Below, one piece after another: positions 25,326 to 33,702 of a stretch of 64,000 nucleotides of DNA. Every line of letters starts with the position of its first letter. Within the stretch, counting starts at the first letter, position 1. A model generated the notes under the pieces. It saw only the letters and a program-made list of their open reading frames with translations, had not been told where the DNA came from and did no database searches. The position numbers were made by a program, and so were the translations under genes. Source of the stretch: Bordetella parapertussis (GTDB taxonomy: Bacteria > Acidobacteriota > Terriglobia > Bryobacterales > Bryobacteraceae); contig CALQCC020000013.1 in assembly GCA_943328975.2 (NCBI GenBank), positions 41,817 to 105,816 of the forward strand, written 5' to 3'.

Positions 25326-27202
25326 GCCGGTTCCGGTCGCGTCCGCGTCGGTGTTGCTTCCGCCGCGGATCTCAGCCCACCCACCGGCAATAGGATCTGG
25401 CTATTGAGCGTATCCGGGCCGCCGATGTCCAAGTATTGATCGCCCGCGCTCACGCCCGCCGGAACTTCAAAGTTCAATTGATACAGTCCGCCAAAATTCG
25501 GAGCTAAGCCTGAGTAAGCGATCTTCGCGCTACGGTTGCCCAGACTCACATCGAGCGCCTCCGTAGTTTTCGCAAACGGACTCACCGGACCAGCCGCACC
25601 GTTCGCCACCGCCGGATCCACTGCGCCCAGCCCCGTCAAGTAAACTGCAATCGTCTCCCCAATGCGAGCAGGATTCTGCGGCGTCACCAGCGAGTAGTCC
25701 GGATGCAACGCCGCAGCGTATCCCAGTCCCGTGGGCGGCACCGCGAAAACACCGGGGGCCGTGCGATTCACGTACACCGTCACGCCATTACTGGGAGCGC
25801 TTCCGCTACGGTTCACTCGAATCTCCGCCACTCCCGTGGGCGTCTCATAGGGGACAATCACCGAAAGTTGACCCGGACTGACAACGTAAATCGGAGCGCT
25901 TCTGCCATTCACCGTAACGGAAACATCACCTAGGGTGAGCGGGAACGTGGCATCCACAAAATTGCCAGAGGAAAGACCGGTACCGAACAGCGTAATCAAC
26001 TCTCCCGGCGCAATACCCGTAGTGAAGGGCGCATAGCTGGCCGCATTGACCACCCCAGTCGGATTCAAGTAAACCCCGGTTCCGGAAAGCGCTGGAGCCT
26101 TCACCGCGACGTTCAGTCCCAGATAGTCCAAGCGCCCGAAGCCGATGCGGTACACACCATCGCTCGACACGAAGTTTTGCAGGCCCAGAAAATCGTCGTG
26201 CGTTCCCGTGGCGGAAAGATTGAAGCCATCCGAATACGTGTAATCGTAGGCCGAGTCCGGAGCGGTCTGGATGCGCTGATGCCCCAGGATACTCTTCACC
26301 GAAGAGATCACATTGATCGCCCCATAGTAAGAACCCAGCACCGCGGTGCCAGCAGGAAGCGCCGACCGGCGCACGTCCATCCCTGCCTGATAATACAGAC
26401 CGCTGTAGGCCGTCACCACGCCCGCAGGCGTCCGGATCCCGACCAGCATGTCCCACCCGTTCGTGGAACCGCCGAAGACCAATTGCCCATCCGGCGAGAC
26501 GAAGAGTTGCTGCGAACCTGAAAGCAGATCGGTCGTGTTCTTCGCACCGAAGTTCAGCGTTCCGACGCCGCCAGCGAACGTGTAACTGGCATTCGCCACC
26601 GTCTGCGCAAACGCCGTATAGTTCCCGCCGCTATATCCGCTCACCGCGACAGAGCCAAGACTACCCGCCCCATTGGGCGCAATCTGAAAACTCGCATCAC
26701 GAACCTGCGCCAAACTGGTCGCCGGTAGATTCATGTAAGCCATCGTGTAGCGTTGGTTGAACGTAGCAGTAGTCACCGGCGCGCTCTGGCGAGCCGCGAT
26801 GAACATGTTATTGAAGCTACTCTCTGTGCTGCTCCCGATGAAGACGCCATTCGCGACCGAGCCGTAAACATAGTCGCCATCGGTCGACGCGCGCCGGATG
26901 AAACCAAACCCACTCGCCGAAATCGCGTAAGTTCCCGACCGCACATAGGCCCGGTTCGCGCTCGTATTCGAGCTCCACTGCGTGGCAGATAGAGAGTAGT
27001 TCCCCCGTCCGTCAAAGGTGATGGTGCCGAACTGGCTGGCCGCCTCATCCAAATTATTGGTGGCCTGGAGATCGGTAATCCACAGCACTTCACGAAAATT
27101 GTAAGTACCGCTCAGCAAACCGTTGCCGGTAGTGTCCCAATCCACCTGTTGAGCGAAGGCAGAACTGATCGCGAGAAATGCAAGAATAGCGAGACGCTTC
27201 AT
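25244..27202 (-). CDS. Secreted protein with C-terminal TIGR03437-type domain
   Basis: The 652-residue product has a signal peptide (MKRLAILAFLAISSAFAQQ) and a Ser/Thr/Gly-rich N-terminal part with repeated YxxxSG-type beta strands. From about residue 395 comes the domain amplified in Solibacter relatives: NPTGVVNAASYAPF, APGELITLFGTGLSS, VVSPGQLSVIVPY, and a last segment IGETIAVYLTGLGAV. It is probably a surface or periplasmic adhesive protein. A low-complexity tail (about 40 residues, Arg/Pro/Thr/Ser) runs antisense over the end of ttcA. ATG 27202 is chosen for the signal peptide. Confidence 0.8.
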   Translation of the reverse strand: MKRLAILAFLAISSAFAQQVDWDTTGNGLLSGTYNFREVLWITDLQATNNLDEAASQFGTITFDGRGNYSLSATQWSSNTSANRAYVRSGTYAISASGFGFIRRASTDGDYVYGSVANGVFIGSSTESSFNNMFIAARQSAPVTTATFNQRYTMAYMNLPATSLAQVRDASFQIAPNGAGSLGSVAVSGYSGGNYTAFAQTVANASYTFAGGVGTLNFGAKNTTDLLSGSQQLFVSPDGQLVFGGSTNGWDMLVGIRTPAGVVTAYSGLYYQAGMDVRRSALPAGTAVLGSYYGAINVISSVKSILGHQRIQTAPDSAYDYTYSDGFNLSATGTHDDFLGLQNFVSSDGVYRIGFGRLDYLGLNVAVKAPALSGTGVYLNPTGVVNAASYAPFTTGIAPGELITLFGTGLSSGNFVDATFPLTLGDVSVTVNGRSAPIYVVSPGQLSVIVPYETPTGVAEIRVNRSGSAPSNGVTVYVNRTAPGVFAVPPTGLGYAAALHPDYSLVTPQNPARIGETIAVYLTGLGAVDPAVANGAAGPVSPFAKTTEALDVSLGNRSAKIAYSGLAPNFGGLYQLNFEVPAGVSAGDQYLDIGGPDTLNSQILLPVGGLRSAAEATPTRTRPEPAYRSPLRTRNGFDPTATGSTSSPSSDR

Positions 27203-27324
27203 AGGTTGTAGGTAAAACTGGCACCTGTAAGGTGGACGCGAGAGGCGGCGGGCCGTTTCACTCATTTTAGCACCATGCCCCCCTCCCCGCCCAACTTGAT
27301 GCGAAAATACTCGACGGGGGTAGT

Positions 27325-27810
27325 ATGCCTTCGTATCGATTTCAACTGAACGGCAACGCGACAACGGTAGATTCCTGGGACCCCGCGCAGCCACTGCTCT
27401 ACGTCCTGCGAAACGCCCTTGGGCTCCACGGACCGAAGTTCGGCTGCGGCCTCTCCCAATGCGGAGCCTGCACTGTCATCCTCGACGGCAAGTCCGTGCG
27501 CTCCTGCGCCACGCCGGTCAACACGGTCGAAGGCAAGAGCGTCACCACCCTCGAAGGCCTCGGCTCGCCCGAAAAACCCGATCCTGTGCAAGCTGCGTTC
27601 ATCACCGAACAGGCCGCGCAGTGCGGCTACTGCACGAACGGCATGGTCATGACATCGAAGGCCCTGCTCACCCAGAACCCCTTCCCCAGCGTGGACCAAG
27701 TGAAGCAAGGTCTGGCCGGCAATCTCTGTCGCTGCGGAACTCATACCCGAATCATATCGGCCGTGATGCTCGCAGCACGCCTCCAATCTGAAACGCGAGG
27801 TCCACAATGA
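27325..27810 (+). CDS. Molybdenum hydroxylase iron-sulfur subunit
   Basis: The 161-residue protein has the two [2Fe-2S] motifs of the xanthine oxidase family: Cys41, 46, 49, 61 (CGLSQCGACT) and Cys100, 103, 135, 137 (CGYC...CRC). It passes electrons from the molybdenum subunit. Its stop overlaps the ATG of the large subunit (ATGA at 27807-27810). No FAD subunit gene is present, as in isoquinoline 1-oxidoreductase and related periplasmic aldehyde oxidoreductases. GGGGG lies shortly before ATG. Confidence 0.93.
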   Translation: MPSYRFQLNGNATTVDSWDPAQPLLYVLRNALGLHGPKFGCGLSQCGACTVILDGKSVRSCATPVNTVEGKSVTTLEGLGSPEKPDPVQAAFITEQAAQCGYCTNGMVMTSKALLTQNPFPSVDQVKQGLAGNLCRCGTHTRIISAVMLAARLQSETRGPQ

Positions 27811-30005
27811 AGCGCCGGAATTTTCTGAAAGCCGGTGGCGCCGTAGTCGTGACCTTCGGCCTCGCCGATTCCATCGTTACGCGGCTGGCCGCTCAAACAT
27901 CCGACGCCAAGCCTCTCGCTCTAACCGAGGTTGACAGCTTCCTCGCCGTCCACGCCGATGGCACGGTCACCATCTATTCCGGCAAAATCGACTGCGGCAC
28001 CGGACATCGCATCGCAGTGGCCCAGATGGTCGCCGAAGAACTAGGCGTCGCGGTCGCCAAGATCAAGATGATCGACGGCGATACCGCAGCCTCTCCCGAT
28101 CAAGGTTCCACCGGCGGCAGCACTGGCCTCACCCGGGGAGGCACTGAGATCCGCCAGGCCGCCGCAACCGCCCGGCAAGGCCTTCTCCAGATGGCCGCGC
28201 AGAAGTTGAATCGTCCGGTAGTGGAACTGATGCTCGCCAACGGCCGGATCAGTCCCAGAGGAGCAGGCACCAGCGTCACCATCACCGAACTAGTCGGCGG
28301 CAAGCGCACCGCTTTCAAGATGGACGCGAACGCTCCGCTGAAATCCTCGGCAGACTATTCCATCGTCGGACTGCCCCTGCTCCGTCCCGACGTCCCCGCG
28401 AAAGCGACGGGCCGCCACACCTACGTGCAGGATCACTCCGTCCCCGGCATGTTACACGGCCGCGTCATCCGGCCCGCCTCCATCGGCTCCAAACTAGTCT
28501 CCGTCGACGAATCGAGCATCGCCGCCATTCCCGATGTCCGCGTCATCCGCATCCAGAACTTCCTAGGCGTCGTCGCCCGCGACGAGTGGGCCGCCATCCG
28601 CGCGGCTCGCGAACTGAAGGCCACATGGAGCGAATGGCAAGGCCTCCCTGGCAACGCGGGCCTCGAAGCCTCCGTGCGCAGCGGACCCATGGATAAGGAC
28701 CAACAAATCTTGAATCGTGGCGACGCCCCCGTCGCCATGAAGTCCGCGACCAAGAAGTTCTCCGCCACCTTCCTGTGGCCGAACCAGAGCCACGCGTCCC
28801 TTGGCCCCTCCTGCGCCGTAGCCGACGTCCGCAACGGTGGAGCCACCGTGTGGAGCTCCACTCAAGGCCCCCATGCGCTGCGCCAAAACCTCGCCCGGGT
28901 GTTCGGACTCGACGCCGCCAAGACCCGCGTAGTCTTCCTCGATGGATCCGGCTCCTACGGCAGCAACGGCAACGACGACGTGGCCGCCGATGCGGTGCTG
29001 CTCTCCAAAACCGTCGGTGCCCCCGTGCGTGTCCAATGGATGCGCCACGATGAACACGCCTGGGATCCGAAAGGTCCGCAACAATTACTCGACGTGCGCG
29101 CCGGTATCGACGGACAAGGCAAGATCACGGCTTGGGAAACCGAAATGTGGGTTCCCACCAACAAACCCGGCCAGCGTATGTTGCCCGCCGCCGAACACGC
29201 TGGACTCGCGAACGATGCAGGCCAGAACTCCGGCCTCATGACCCAGAACGGCGAGCCTCCCTACGAAGCCACCAACGTCCGCGTCACCGCCCATCTCACA
29301 CAGGGCACCCCGCTCCGGATCTCCAATCTCCGCGCGCCCGGAAAGATCGCGAACGTGTTCGCCGTCGAAGCCACCGTCGACCAACTCGCCGCCGTAGCCG
29401 GTGCCGATCCCATCGCGTTCCGGCAAACACGGCTCAAAGACGAGCGCGCAGTGGCCGTCATCCAACGCGTGAAGGAATTAATGGGCTGGGACACCCGCCC
29501 CTCCCCCAATCCGAACGCCCTCCAAGGCCGAGTGCGCGTAGGCCGAGGCATGGCCTACATGCGCTACAAACAATCCGAGAACTACGTCGCCGTCGCCATG
29601 GCCGTCGCAGTGGACCCGGCCTCCGGCAAGATCACCGTCCGTCGCGTCGCCTGCGCCCATGACTGCGGCTTGATCGTCAATCCGAACGCGCTGCGCAACC
29701 AGATTGAAGGCTGCATCGTCCAGACCCTAAGCCGCACGCTCTTCGAAGAAGTGAAATTCGACGCCTCCCGCGTGACCAGCGTGGATTGGACCACCTATCC
29801 GATCCTGACGTTCCCCGACGCGCCGGAAATCGAAGTCGCCCTGCTGAATCATCCCGAAGAACCGCTGATGGGTGCGGGCGAAGCCGCAGCCGCGCCAGTG
29901 GCAGCCGCCCTGGCAAACGCAGTATTCGATGCCACAGGAGTGTTGCTCACCACCGTTCCGTTCACGGCGGCTCGGGTGAAGATGGCCCTGGCGGCCAAAG
30001 CCTAG
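27807..30005 (+). CDS. Molybdenum hydroxylase large subunit (isoquinoline 1-oxidoreductase type)
   Basis: The 732-residue protein begins with a twin-arginine signal (MKRRNFLKAGG...), so the folded cofactor-loaded enzyme is exported and carries the small subunit with it. Domain signs are GGSTGLTRGGTEIR, DGSGSYGSNGNDD, a duplicated molybdopterin-binding arrangement, and GAGEAAAAPVAAALANA (about residue 690) with the catalytic Glu. Family members oxidise aldehydes or N-heterocycles; the substrate is not readable. It depends on molybdate, which fits modBC in this window. Confidence 0.88.
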   Translation: MKRRNFLKAGGAVVVTFGLADSIVTRLAAQTSDAKPLALTEVDSFLAVHADGTVTIYSGKIDCGTGHRIAVAQMVAEELGVAVAKIKMIDGDTAASPDQGSTGGSTGLTRGGTEIRQAAATARQGLLQMAAQKLNRPVVELMLANGRISPRGAGTSVTITELVGGKRTAFKMDANAPLKSSADYSIVGLPLLRPDVPAKATGRHTYVQDHSVPGMLHGRVIRPASIGSKLVSVDESSIAAIPDVRVIRIQNFLGVVARDEWAAIRAARELKATWSEWQGLPGNAGLEASVRSGPMDKDQQILNRGDAPVAMKSATKKFSATFLWPNQSHASLGPSCAVADVRNGGATVWSSTQGPHALRQNLARVFGLDAAKTRVVFLDGSGSYGSNGNDDVAADAVLLSKTVGAPVRVQWMRHDEHAWDPKGPQQLLDVRAGIDGQGKITAWETEMWVPTNKPGQRMLPAAEHAGLANDAGQNSGLMTQNGEPPYEATNVRVTAHLTQGTPLRISNLRAPGKIANVFAVEATVDQLAAVAGADPIAFRQTRLKDERAVAVIQRVKELMGWDTRPSPNPNALQGRVRVGRGMAYMRYKQSENYVAVAMAVAVDPASGKITVRRVACAHDCGLIVNPNALRNQIEGCIVQTLSRTLFEEVKFDASRVTSVDWTTYPILTFPDAPEIEVALLNHPEEPLMGAGEAAAAPVAAALANAVFDATGVLLTTVPFTAARVKMALAAKA

Positions 30006-30008
30006 CGA

Positions 30009-30287
30009 CTACTCTTTTTCGCGGTCGATCAGCATCTCTTGTGCCGAACTCTGGATCAGCGCCAGCAGGAATGTCATGGACGCGCACACCGGAAACGACG
30101 GACCAACGTCCACAAACAGAGAGATCAGACTCAGCCCGGCGCAGAAGAACATGAAGTACTTGATGCCAGTGCGAAAGCGTGTCTTCGCGTCTGACTTAGG
30201 CTTAACGTCCTGCACCACTTGCCCACAACTGACGCATTGCGTCTCGGTGGAGGTCATCGAAGCTTCGCATGTTCGGCAACGTTGCAT
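30009..30287 (-). CDS. Small zinc-ribbon membrane protein
   Basis: The 92-residue product begins MQRCRTCEASM and has a second CxxC (CVSCGQ), a four-Cys zinc ribbon, followed by two hydrophobic segments (about 38-55 and 58-75). Function unknown; similar small proteins are common and poorly described. ATG 30287 is chosen because it starts at the ribbon. It converges on the molybdenum hydroxylase with a 3-nt gap. Confidence 0.6.
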   Translation of the reverse strand: MQRCRTCEASMTSTETQCVSCGQVVQDVKPKSDAKTRFRTGIKYFMFFCAGLSLISLFVDVGPSFPVCASMTFLLALIQSSAQEMLIDREKE

Positions 30288-30407
30288 AAGAACGTCGCGG
30301 TGGACGTAATTAAAGTCTAGTCGCTGCCTGAGCGTAGGTCCATGAGGTAGAAGCCCTAGCAGACCGTAGCTGAGCCCCTCCACTCGCTAAGATAAAAGAT
30401 CCACCTC

Positions 30408-31202
30408 ATGCAACCTGCCCTCATCGAATTCGACCATGTTTCCGTCATGCGCGGCGAAACCCTCGCCCTCAATGACGTCAGCCTCCGTATCGGCGCCGGC
30501 GAACACCTCGCCATCCTAGGACCCAACGGCTGCGGCAAATCGACCCTGATCAAGGCCATCACCCGCGAGTGTTACCCGATCATGCAACGCGACGGCGTGC
30601 CCGTCCCGCACTCCCTCAAGATCCTGGGCCGCGACCGCTGGAACGTGGTCGAACTGCGCAGCATGCTCGGCATCGTCTCCAGTGACTTGATGACCGCCTG
30701 CGCCCGAGATTCCACCGGCCGCGACATCGCCCTCTCCGGCTTCTTCTCCAGCATTGGCATCTGGCCCCACAACGAAGTCACCCCCGAGATGCACCGCAAA
30801 GCCGACGAAGCCCTGGCGTTGCTGGAAGTCTCCCACCTGGCTGACCGCTGGATCGACGAACTCTCCTCCGGCGAAGCCCGCCGCGTCCTCTTAGCCCGCG
30901 CCCTGGTCCATCAACCCCAGGCACTCATACTGGACGAACCGTCCACCGCACTAGACCTCTTCGCCCAACACGAACTCCGCGAAATCCTCCGCAAGCTGGC
31001 CGCGAAAGGCATCGGCATAGTGATGGTTACCCACCACCTCTCCGACCTGATCCCCGAAATGGATCGCGTAATCATGATGAAGGCCGGCCACATAGTAGCC
31101 GACGGCCCCACCAAGGAAACCCTCACTGCGGACCGCCTGTCCGCCCTCTTCGGCCTAAAGCTCGACCTAACCGAACGCGACGGCTACTACAACCTCTGGT
31201 AG
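30408..31202 (+). CDS. Orphan ABC ATPase, ModF/YlmA-like
   Basis: The 264-residue single ABC domain has Walker A LGPNGCGKST, the signature LSSGEARR (in place of LSGGQ), Walker B ALILDEPS and the switch His in MVTHHLSDLIPE. LGIVSSDLMTACARDSTGRDIALSGFFSSIGIW resembles ModF-type ATPases. No permease or binding protein adjoins it, so its partner is unknown or it acts outside transport. Low-confidence link to molybdenum metabolism. Confidence 0.75.
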   Translation: MQPALIEFDHVSVMRGETLALNDVSLRIGAGEHLAILGPNGCGKSTLIKAITRECYPIMQRDGVPVPHSLKILGRDRWNVVELRSMLGIVSSDLMTACARDSTGRDIALSGFFSSIGIWPHNEVTPEMHRKADEALALLEVSHLADRWIDELSSGEARRVLLARALVHQPQALILDEPSTALDLFAQHELREILRKLAAKGIGIVMVTHHLSDLIPEMDRVIMMKAGHIVADGPTKETLTADRLSALFGLKLDLTERDGYYNLW

Positions 31203-31213
31203 AGGTCTTCTCG

Positions 31214-31630
31214 ATGCTGGGCTCTCATGCACACCAACCAGAAGCGAGGCGGGCCCGCAAGATCGTCGTCGTGCTAGTAGCACTCTTTGTGGCCGGAGCG
31301 CATTTGCTCACCGGTCCCAACTATCGAGGTCCATTCCGATGGTTCATCACCGGCTACGCCATGGATGTTCTGCTGCCCTTCAGTTCATACTTTCTCTTGG
31401 TGGCCGCTGCGGAAACCTTCGCCAGGCTTCGTCACTGGTGGATCAAGGTGTCAGTGGTATTCCCAATCATGTCGTGCGCTGAGGTCGCGCAGTATCTGGG
31501 TGTGCCCATCTTTGGGCAGACCTTCGACCCTTGGGACCTTGTCTCCTACATCGGCGGGGCGCTAATGGCCGCCGCAGTTGATGAGGCACTTCTGCCATAC
31601 ATCTTTGACTTTTGGCGACACGACACCTGA
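31214..31630 (+). CDS. Small membrane protein, VanZ-like in outline
   Basis: The 138-residue product has three to four hydrophobic segments and a terminal region (FGQTFDPWDLVSYIGGALMAA) like the FDPxDLxxY segment of VanZ-like or DUF2809-like membrane proteins. Function unknown. It starts 11 nt after the ABC ATPase with GAGG upstream, so it may be co-transcribed. Its codon use is AT-richer than the ATPase. Its stop codon touches the 80-bp palindrome. Confidence 0.5.
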   Translation: MLGSHAHQPEARRARKIVVVLVALFVAGAHLLTGPNYRGPFRWFITGYAMDVLLPFSSYFLLVAAAETFARLRHWWIKVSVVFPIMSCAEVAQYLGVPIFGQTFDPWDLVSYIGGALMAAAVDEALLPYIFDFWRHDT

Positions 31631-31709
31631 GTGTGTCCTAGATTTTGTATAAGTGCCGTTCCTCATAAGACGAAGAGGAACAAATGGAACACAGAGTCCA
31701 GGACACCCT
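31630..31709. repeat. 80-bp imperfect palindrome, possible MITE or terminator
   Basis: Two 35-nt arms (31630-31664 and 31675-31709) are inverted copies with 23 of 35 positions identical: a well-matched outer part (GTGTCC with GGACAC, ATTTTGT with the facing strand), a poor middle, and a perfect inner 7 bp (GTTCCTC/GAGGAAC) around a 10-nt loop. The outer ends resemble insertion-sequence termini. There is no transposase, no clear target duplication and no U-tract. Confidence 0.6.
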
Positions 31710-31736
31710 AGAGCCACGACCCCTGAAGATTCCCGC

Positions 31737-31764
31737 TTGACTCTGTATACGAAACGACTACAAT
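31737..31764 (+). promoter_or_regulatory. Sigma-70-type promoter of the polysaccharide locus
   Basis: TTGACT (31737-31742) and TACAAT (31759-31764) are separated by 16 nt, the best promoter seen in the window. A start near 31771 gives a leader of about 120 nt before ATG 31894. Confidence 0.75.
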
Positions 31765-31770
31765 AAAAAC

Positions 31771-31893
31771 TCCCTCCCCTGGGTCCGATTCCCCCCTCTT
31801 TGGGACCTTCATAGCGATAGCTCTGCCCGAAAGCTGAGCGTCCAAGAAAAGCTCTGTCCAGAGACAGACGGAGCCCTTAAGAAAGTCCGGCCC
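31771..31893 (+). promoter_or_regulatory. Structured leader of the antiterminator operon
   Basis: Two folds compete near the end of this leader: GCTCTGTC (31851-31858) with GACGGAGC (31867-31874), 8 bp with one G-U; or TCTGTC (31853-31858) with GACAGA (31863-31868) closing a CAGA tetraloop. A weaker pairing is GGTCC (31782-31786) with GGACC (31803-31807). NusG paralogues of capsule loci act on their own leaders, so this is a candidate recognition region. That is inference. Confidence 0.45.
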
Positions 31894-32454
31894 ATGCAGT
31901 CTCACAGCCCTAACCCCTGGTTCGCACTCACCGTCCACCCCAAGCATGAACACTTGGCCGCGCGCGGACTGCGTGCCCAAGGCTTCGAAGTCTATCTCCC
32001 GCTGCACCGCGCGCGACGCCGCTGGTCGGATCGCACCAAGACGCTCGACATGGTGCTCTTCCCCGGCTACGTCTTCTGCCGGTTCCAGTCGCCGGACAAA
32101 CTCCGCGTGATGACATCGCCCGCGGTGCGCGGCATCGTGAAGATGGGGCGCGACCCGATCCCGGTGGACGACGCCGAAATCTCTTCCATCCGTACGCTGA
32201 TCTCCAGCGGACGGCCTATCGACGTCTGCCCGTTCCTGCGCGTCGGGCAACACGTTCGCATCAGCCACGGACCATTTGAATCTGTGCGCGGCGTCATCGT
32301 CCGCGCCGATGACAACTGGCGCGTGGTGGTCAGTGTCGAGGCGTTGGGTTGTTCCGTCTCCGTCGAAGTCGACGCGGATCAAATTCAACCCGACAAAAAG
32401 CCCGCTCAATCCATCCCTTCAGAAAGAATCAATCATGGCCATCTCCAAGCCTAG
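31894..32454 (+). CDS. NusG-family transcription antiterminator, UpxY/RfaH-like
   Basis: The 186-residue product has the NusG N-terminal domain (WFALTVHPKHEHLAARGL, LFPGYVFCRF, RGIVKMG) and a C-terminal KOW domain (RISHGPFESVRGVIV, about 133-147). Position as first gene of a polysaccharide operon behind a long leader is that of UpxY in Bacteroides and LoaP/RfaH relatives, which load on RNA polymerase and suppress early termination in long operons. Its end overlaps the next gene's start (32435). Confidence 0.85.
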   Translation: MQSHSPNPWFALTVHPKHEHLAARGLRAQGFEVYLPLHRARRRWSDRTKTLDMVLFPGYVFCRFQSPDKLRVMTSPAVRGIVKMGRDPIPVDDAEISSIRTLISSGRPIDVCPFLRVGQHVRISHGPFESVRGVIVRADDNWRVVVSVEALGCSVSVEVDADQIQPDKKPAQSIPSERINHGHLQA

Positions 32455-32740
32455 AAATCGAGTCGTACTCTTCCGCCTCACGCAGGACGAATTCAATCAG
32501 ATTCAGCAGTCCTGCACGGACGGCGCGGCCCGCAGCGTCTCCGACTACGCCCGGGCTCGCATTCTGGGCCTGGCATCGAGCGAACAGCCTTCGCTGGCGC
32601 ATGTGGAGAAGAAGCTTGCGGACCTCTCGCACGCGGTCGAAAACCTAACGAACCTGATCCAAGGCGCGAACACCCCGCGCGCGGAGGCCGTTACGGCCAA
32701 CTACGGCTCGGGGCCGTATCTCGCCAAGTCTGGAGACTAG
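32435..32740 (+). CDS. Small MobC/ribbon-helix-helix-like protein
   Basis: This 101-residue product has RVVLFRLTQDEFNQIQQ and RSVSDYARARILGLA, like the ribbon-helix-helix part of MobC-type or plasmid-partition regulators, then a helical part (LAHVEKKLADLSHAVENLTN) that may form a coiled coil. No relaxase is near. It starts inside the antiterminator gene and its TAG directly precedes the ATG of the export gene, so it is in the operon. A regulator of the locus is plausible but unproven. Confidence 0.6.
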   Translation: MAISKPRNRVVLFRLTQDEFNQIQQSCTDGAARSVSDYARARILGLASSEQPSLAHVEKKLADLSHAVENLTNLIQGANTPRAEAVTANYGSGPYLAKSGD

Positions 32741-33664
32741 ATGCGGTTCCTACTATCTTTAATCGCCGTCGCTGCCCTCGCCCAAGGCCAAGCCCAAACG
32801 CGCGCGGCAGTGATGGAAGACGTGGGCAAGACGAACCTCCCAGCACAAAGGCTCGGCGTGGACGATCTGGTCGCTGTCTCTGTCTACGATGCGCCGGAGC
32901 TCACGCGTACCGTGCGCGTGGAGCCCGATGGCACGGTACATCTTCCGCTACTCGAGGAAGGCATCGCTGCTGCGGGCCTCATGCCGCGCCAACTCGAATC
33001 GGCCATCGCGGGAGCGCTCAAGACCGGCGAGATCATGGTAAATCCTATCGTCAAAGTAACGGTTGTCGAGTATCACTCACGCCCGATCGCCGTCATGGGA
33101 GCCGTACGCAAGCCGCTCACCTTTCAAGCCGAAGGCACCGTGACGTTGCTTGACGCGCTGGCCCGCGCTGAAGGTTTGTCGACCGATTCCGGCACCGAGA
33201 TTTTGGTCACGCGCAACGGCGAGATCCTGCGCATCCCGATCAAGGCTCTGCTGCACGATGCCGAGCCGACTGCGAATGTTCTTCTGACCGGTGGTGAAGA
33301 GATTCGCGTTCCCGAAGCCGGCAAGATCACGGTGGTCGGCAACGTGAACCGCCCCGGAGCCTTTCCCGTGCGCGAAGCGGGCGACCACACAGTCCTCAAG
33401 CTGGTCGCGCTCAGCGAAGGACTCATGCCGTACGCCGAAAAGATGGCGTACATCGTGCGCCGCGACGAAAACGGCGTCGCACAGGAACTCCCCGTCGAAC
33501 TCGAAAAAATCATGAAGCGCGAGTCTCCCGATGTAACGCTCACCGTGGGTGACATTCTCTATATTCCAGACAACAAGAAACGTCGTAACACTATGAGCGT
33601 GATTGACCGCATCACCAGCTTCGGTGCCTCCACCGCATCGGGCGTCCTGGTTTGGCGAAGGTAA
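32741..33664 (+). CDS. Polysaccharide export protein, Wza-like
   Basis: The 307-residue product has a signal peptide (about 1-19; no lipobox Cys), a Poly_export domain (GVDDLVAVSVYDAPELTRTV, about 38-57), then two SLBB-type domains (PIAVMGAVRKPLTF and KITVVGNVNRPGAF). It would form the outer-membrane/periplasmic export channel with the Wzc-like protein next. The lack of a lipidation site differs from Wza. It ends inside a 16-bp tandem repeat. Confidence 0.88.
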   Translation: MRFLLSLIAVAALAQGQAQTRAAVMEDVGKTNLPAQRLGVDDLVAVSVYDAPELTRTVRVEPDGTVHLPLLEEGIAAAGLMPRQLESAIAGALKTGEIMVNPIVKVTVVEYHSRPIAVMGAVRKPLTFQAEGTVTLLDALARAEGLSTDSGTEILVTRNGEILRIPIKALLHDAEPTANVLLTGGEEIRVPEAGKITVVGNVNRPGAFPVREAGDHTVLKLVALSEGLMPYAEKMAYIVRRDENGVAQELPVELEKIMKRESPDVTLTVGDILYIPDNKKRRNTMSVIDRITSFGASTASGVLVWRR

Positions 33665-33699
33665 GGTTTGGCGAAGGTAAGGTTTGGCGAAGGCAAGTA
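33649..33699 (+). repeat. 16-bp tandem repeat, about three copies
   Basis: The unit GTAAGGTTTGGCGAAG is complete at 33661-33676 and 33677-33692, with a partial copy before (33649-33660) and a degenerate one after (33693-33699). It spans the stop of the export gene and the leader of the kinase gene, and carries AAGG runs that may act as ribosome binding sites. Sixteen is not a multiple of three. Confidence 0.85.
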
Positions 33700-33702
33700 A
33701 GA

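Noticed and set aside
33649..33699. Possible CRISPR-like repeats
   Set aside because: Units are adjacent with no spacers and number only about three; it is a simple tandem repeat. No CRISPR array or cas gene was seen in the window.
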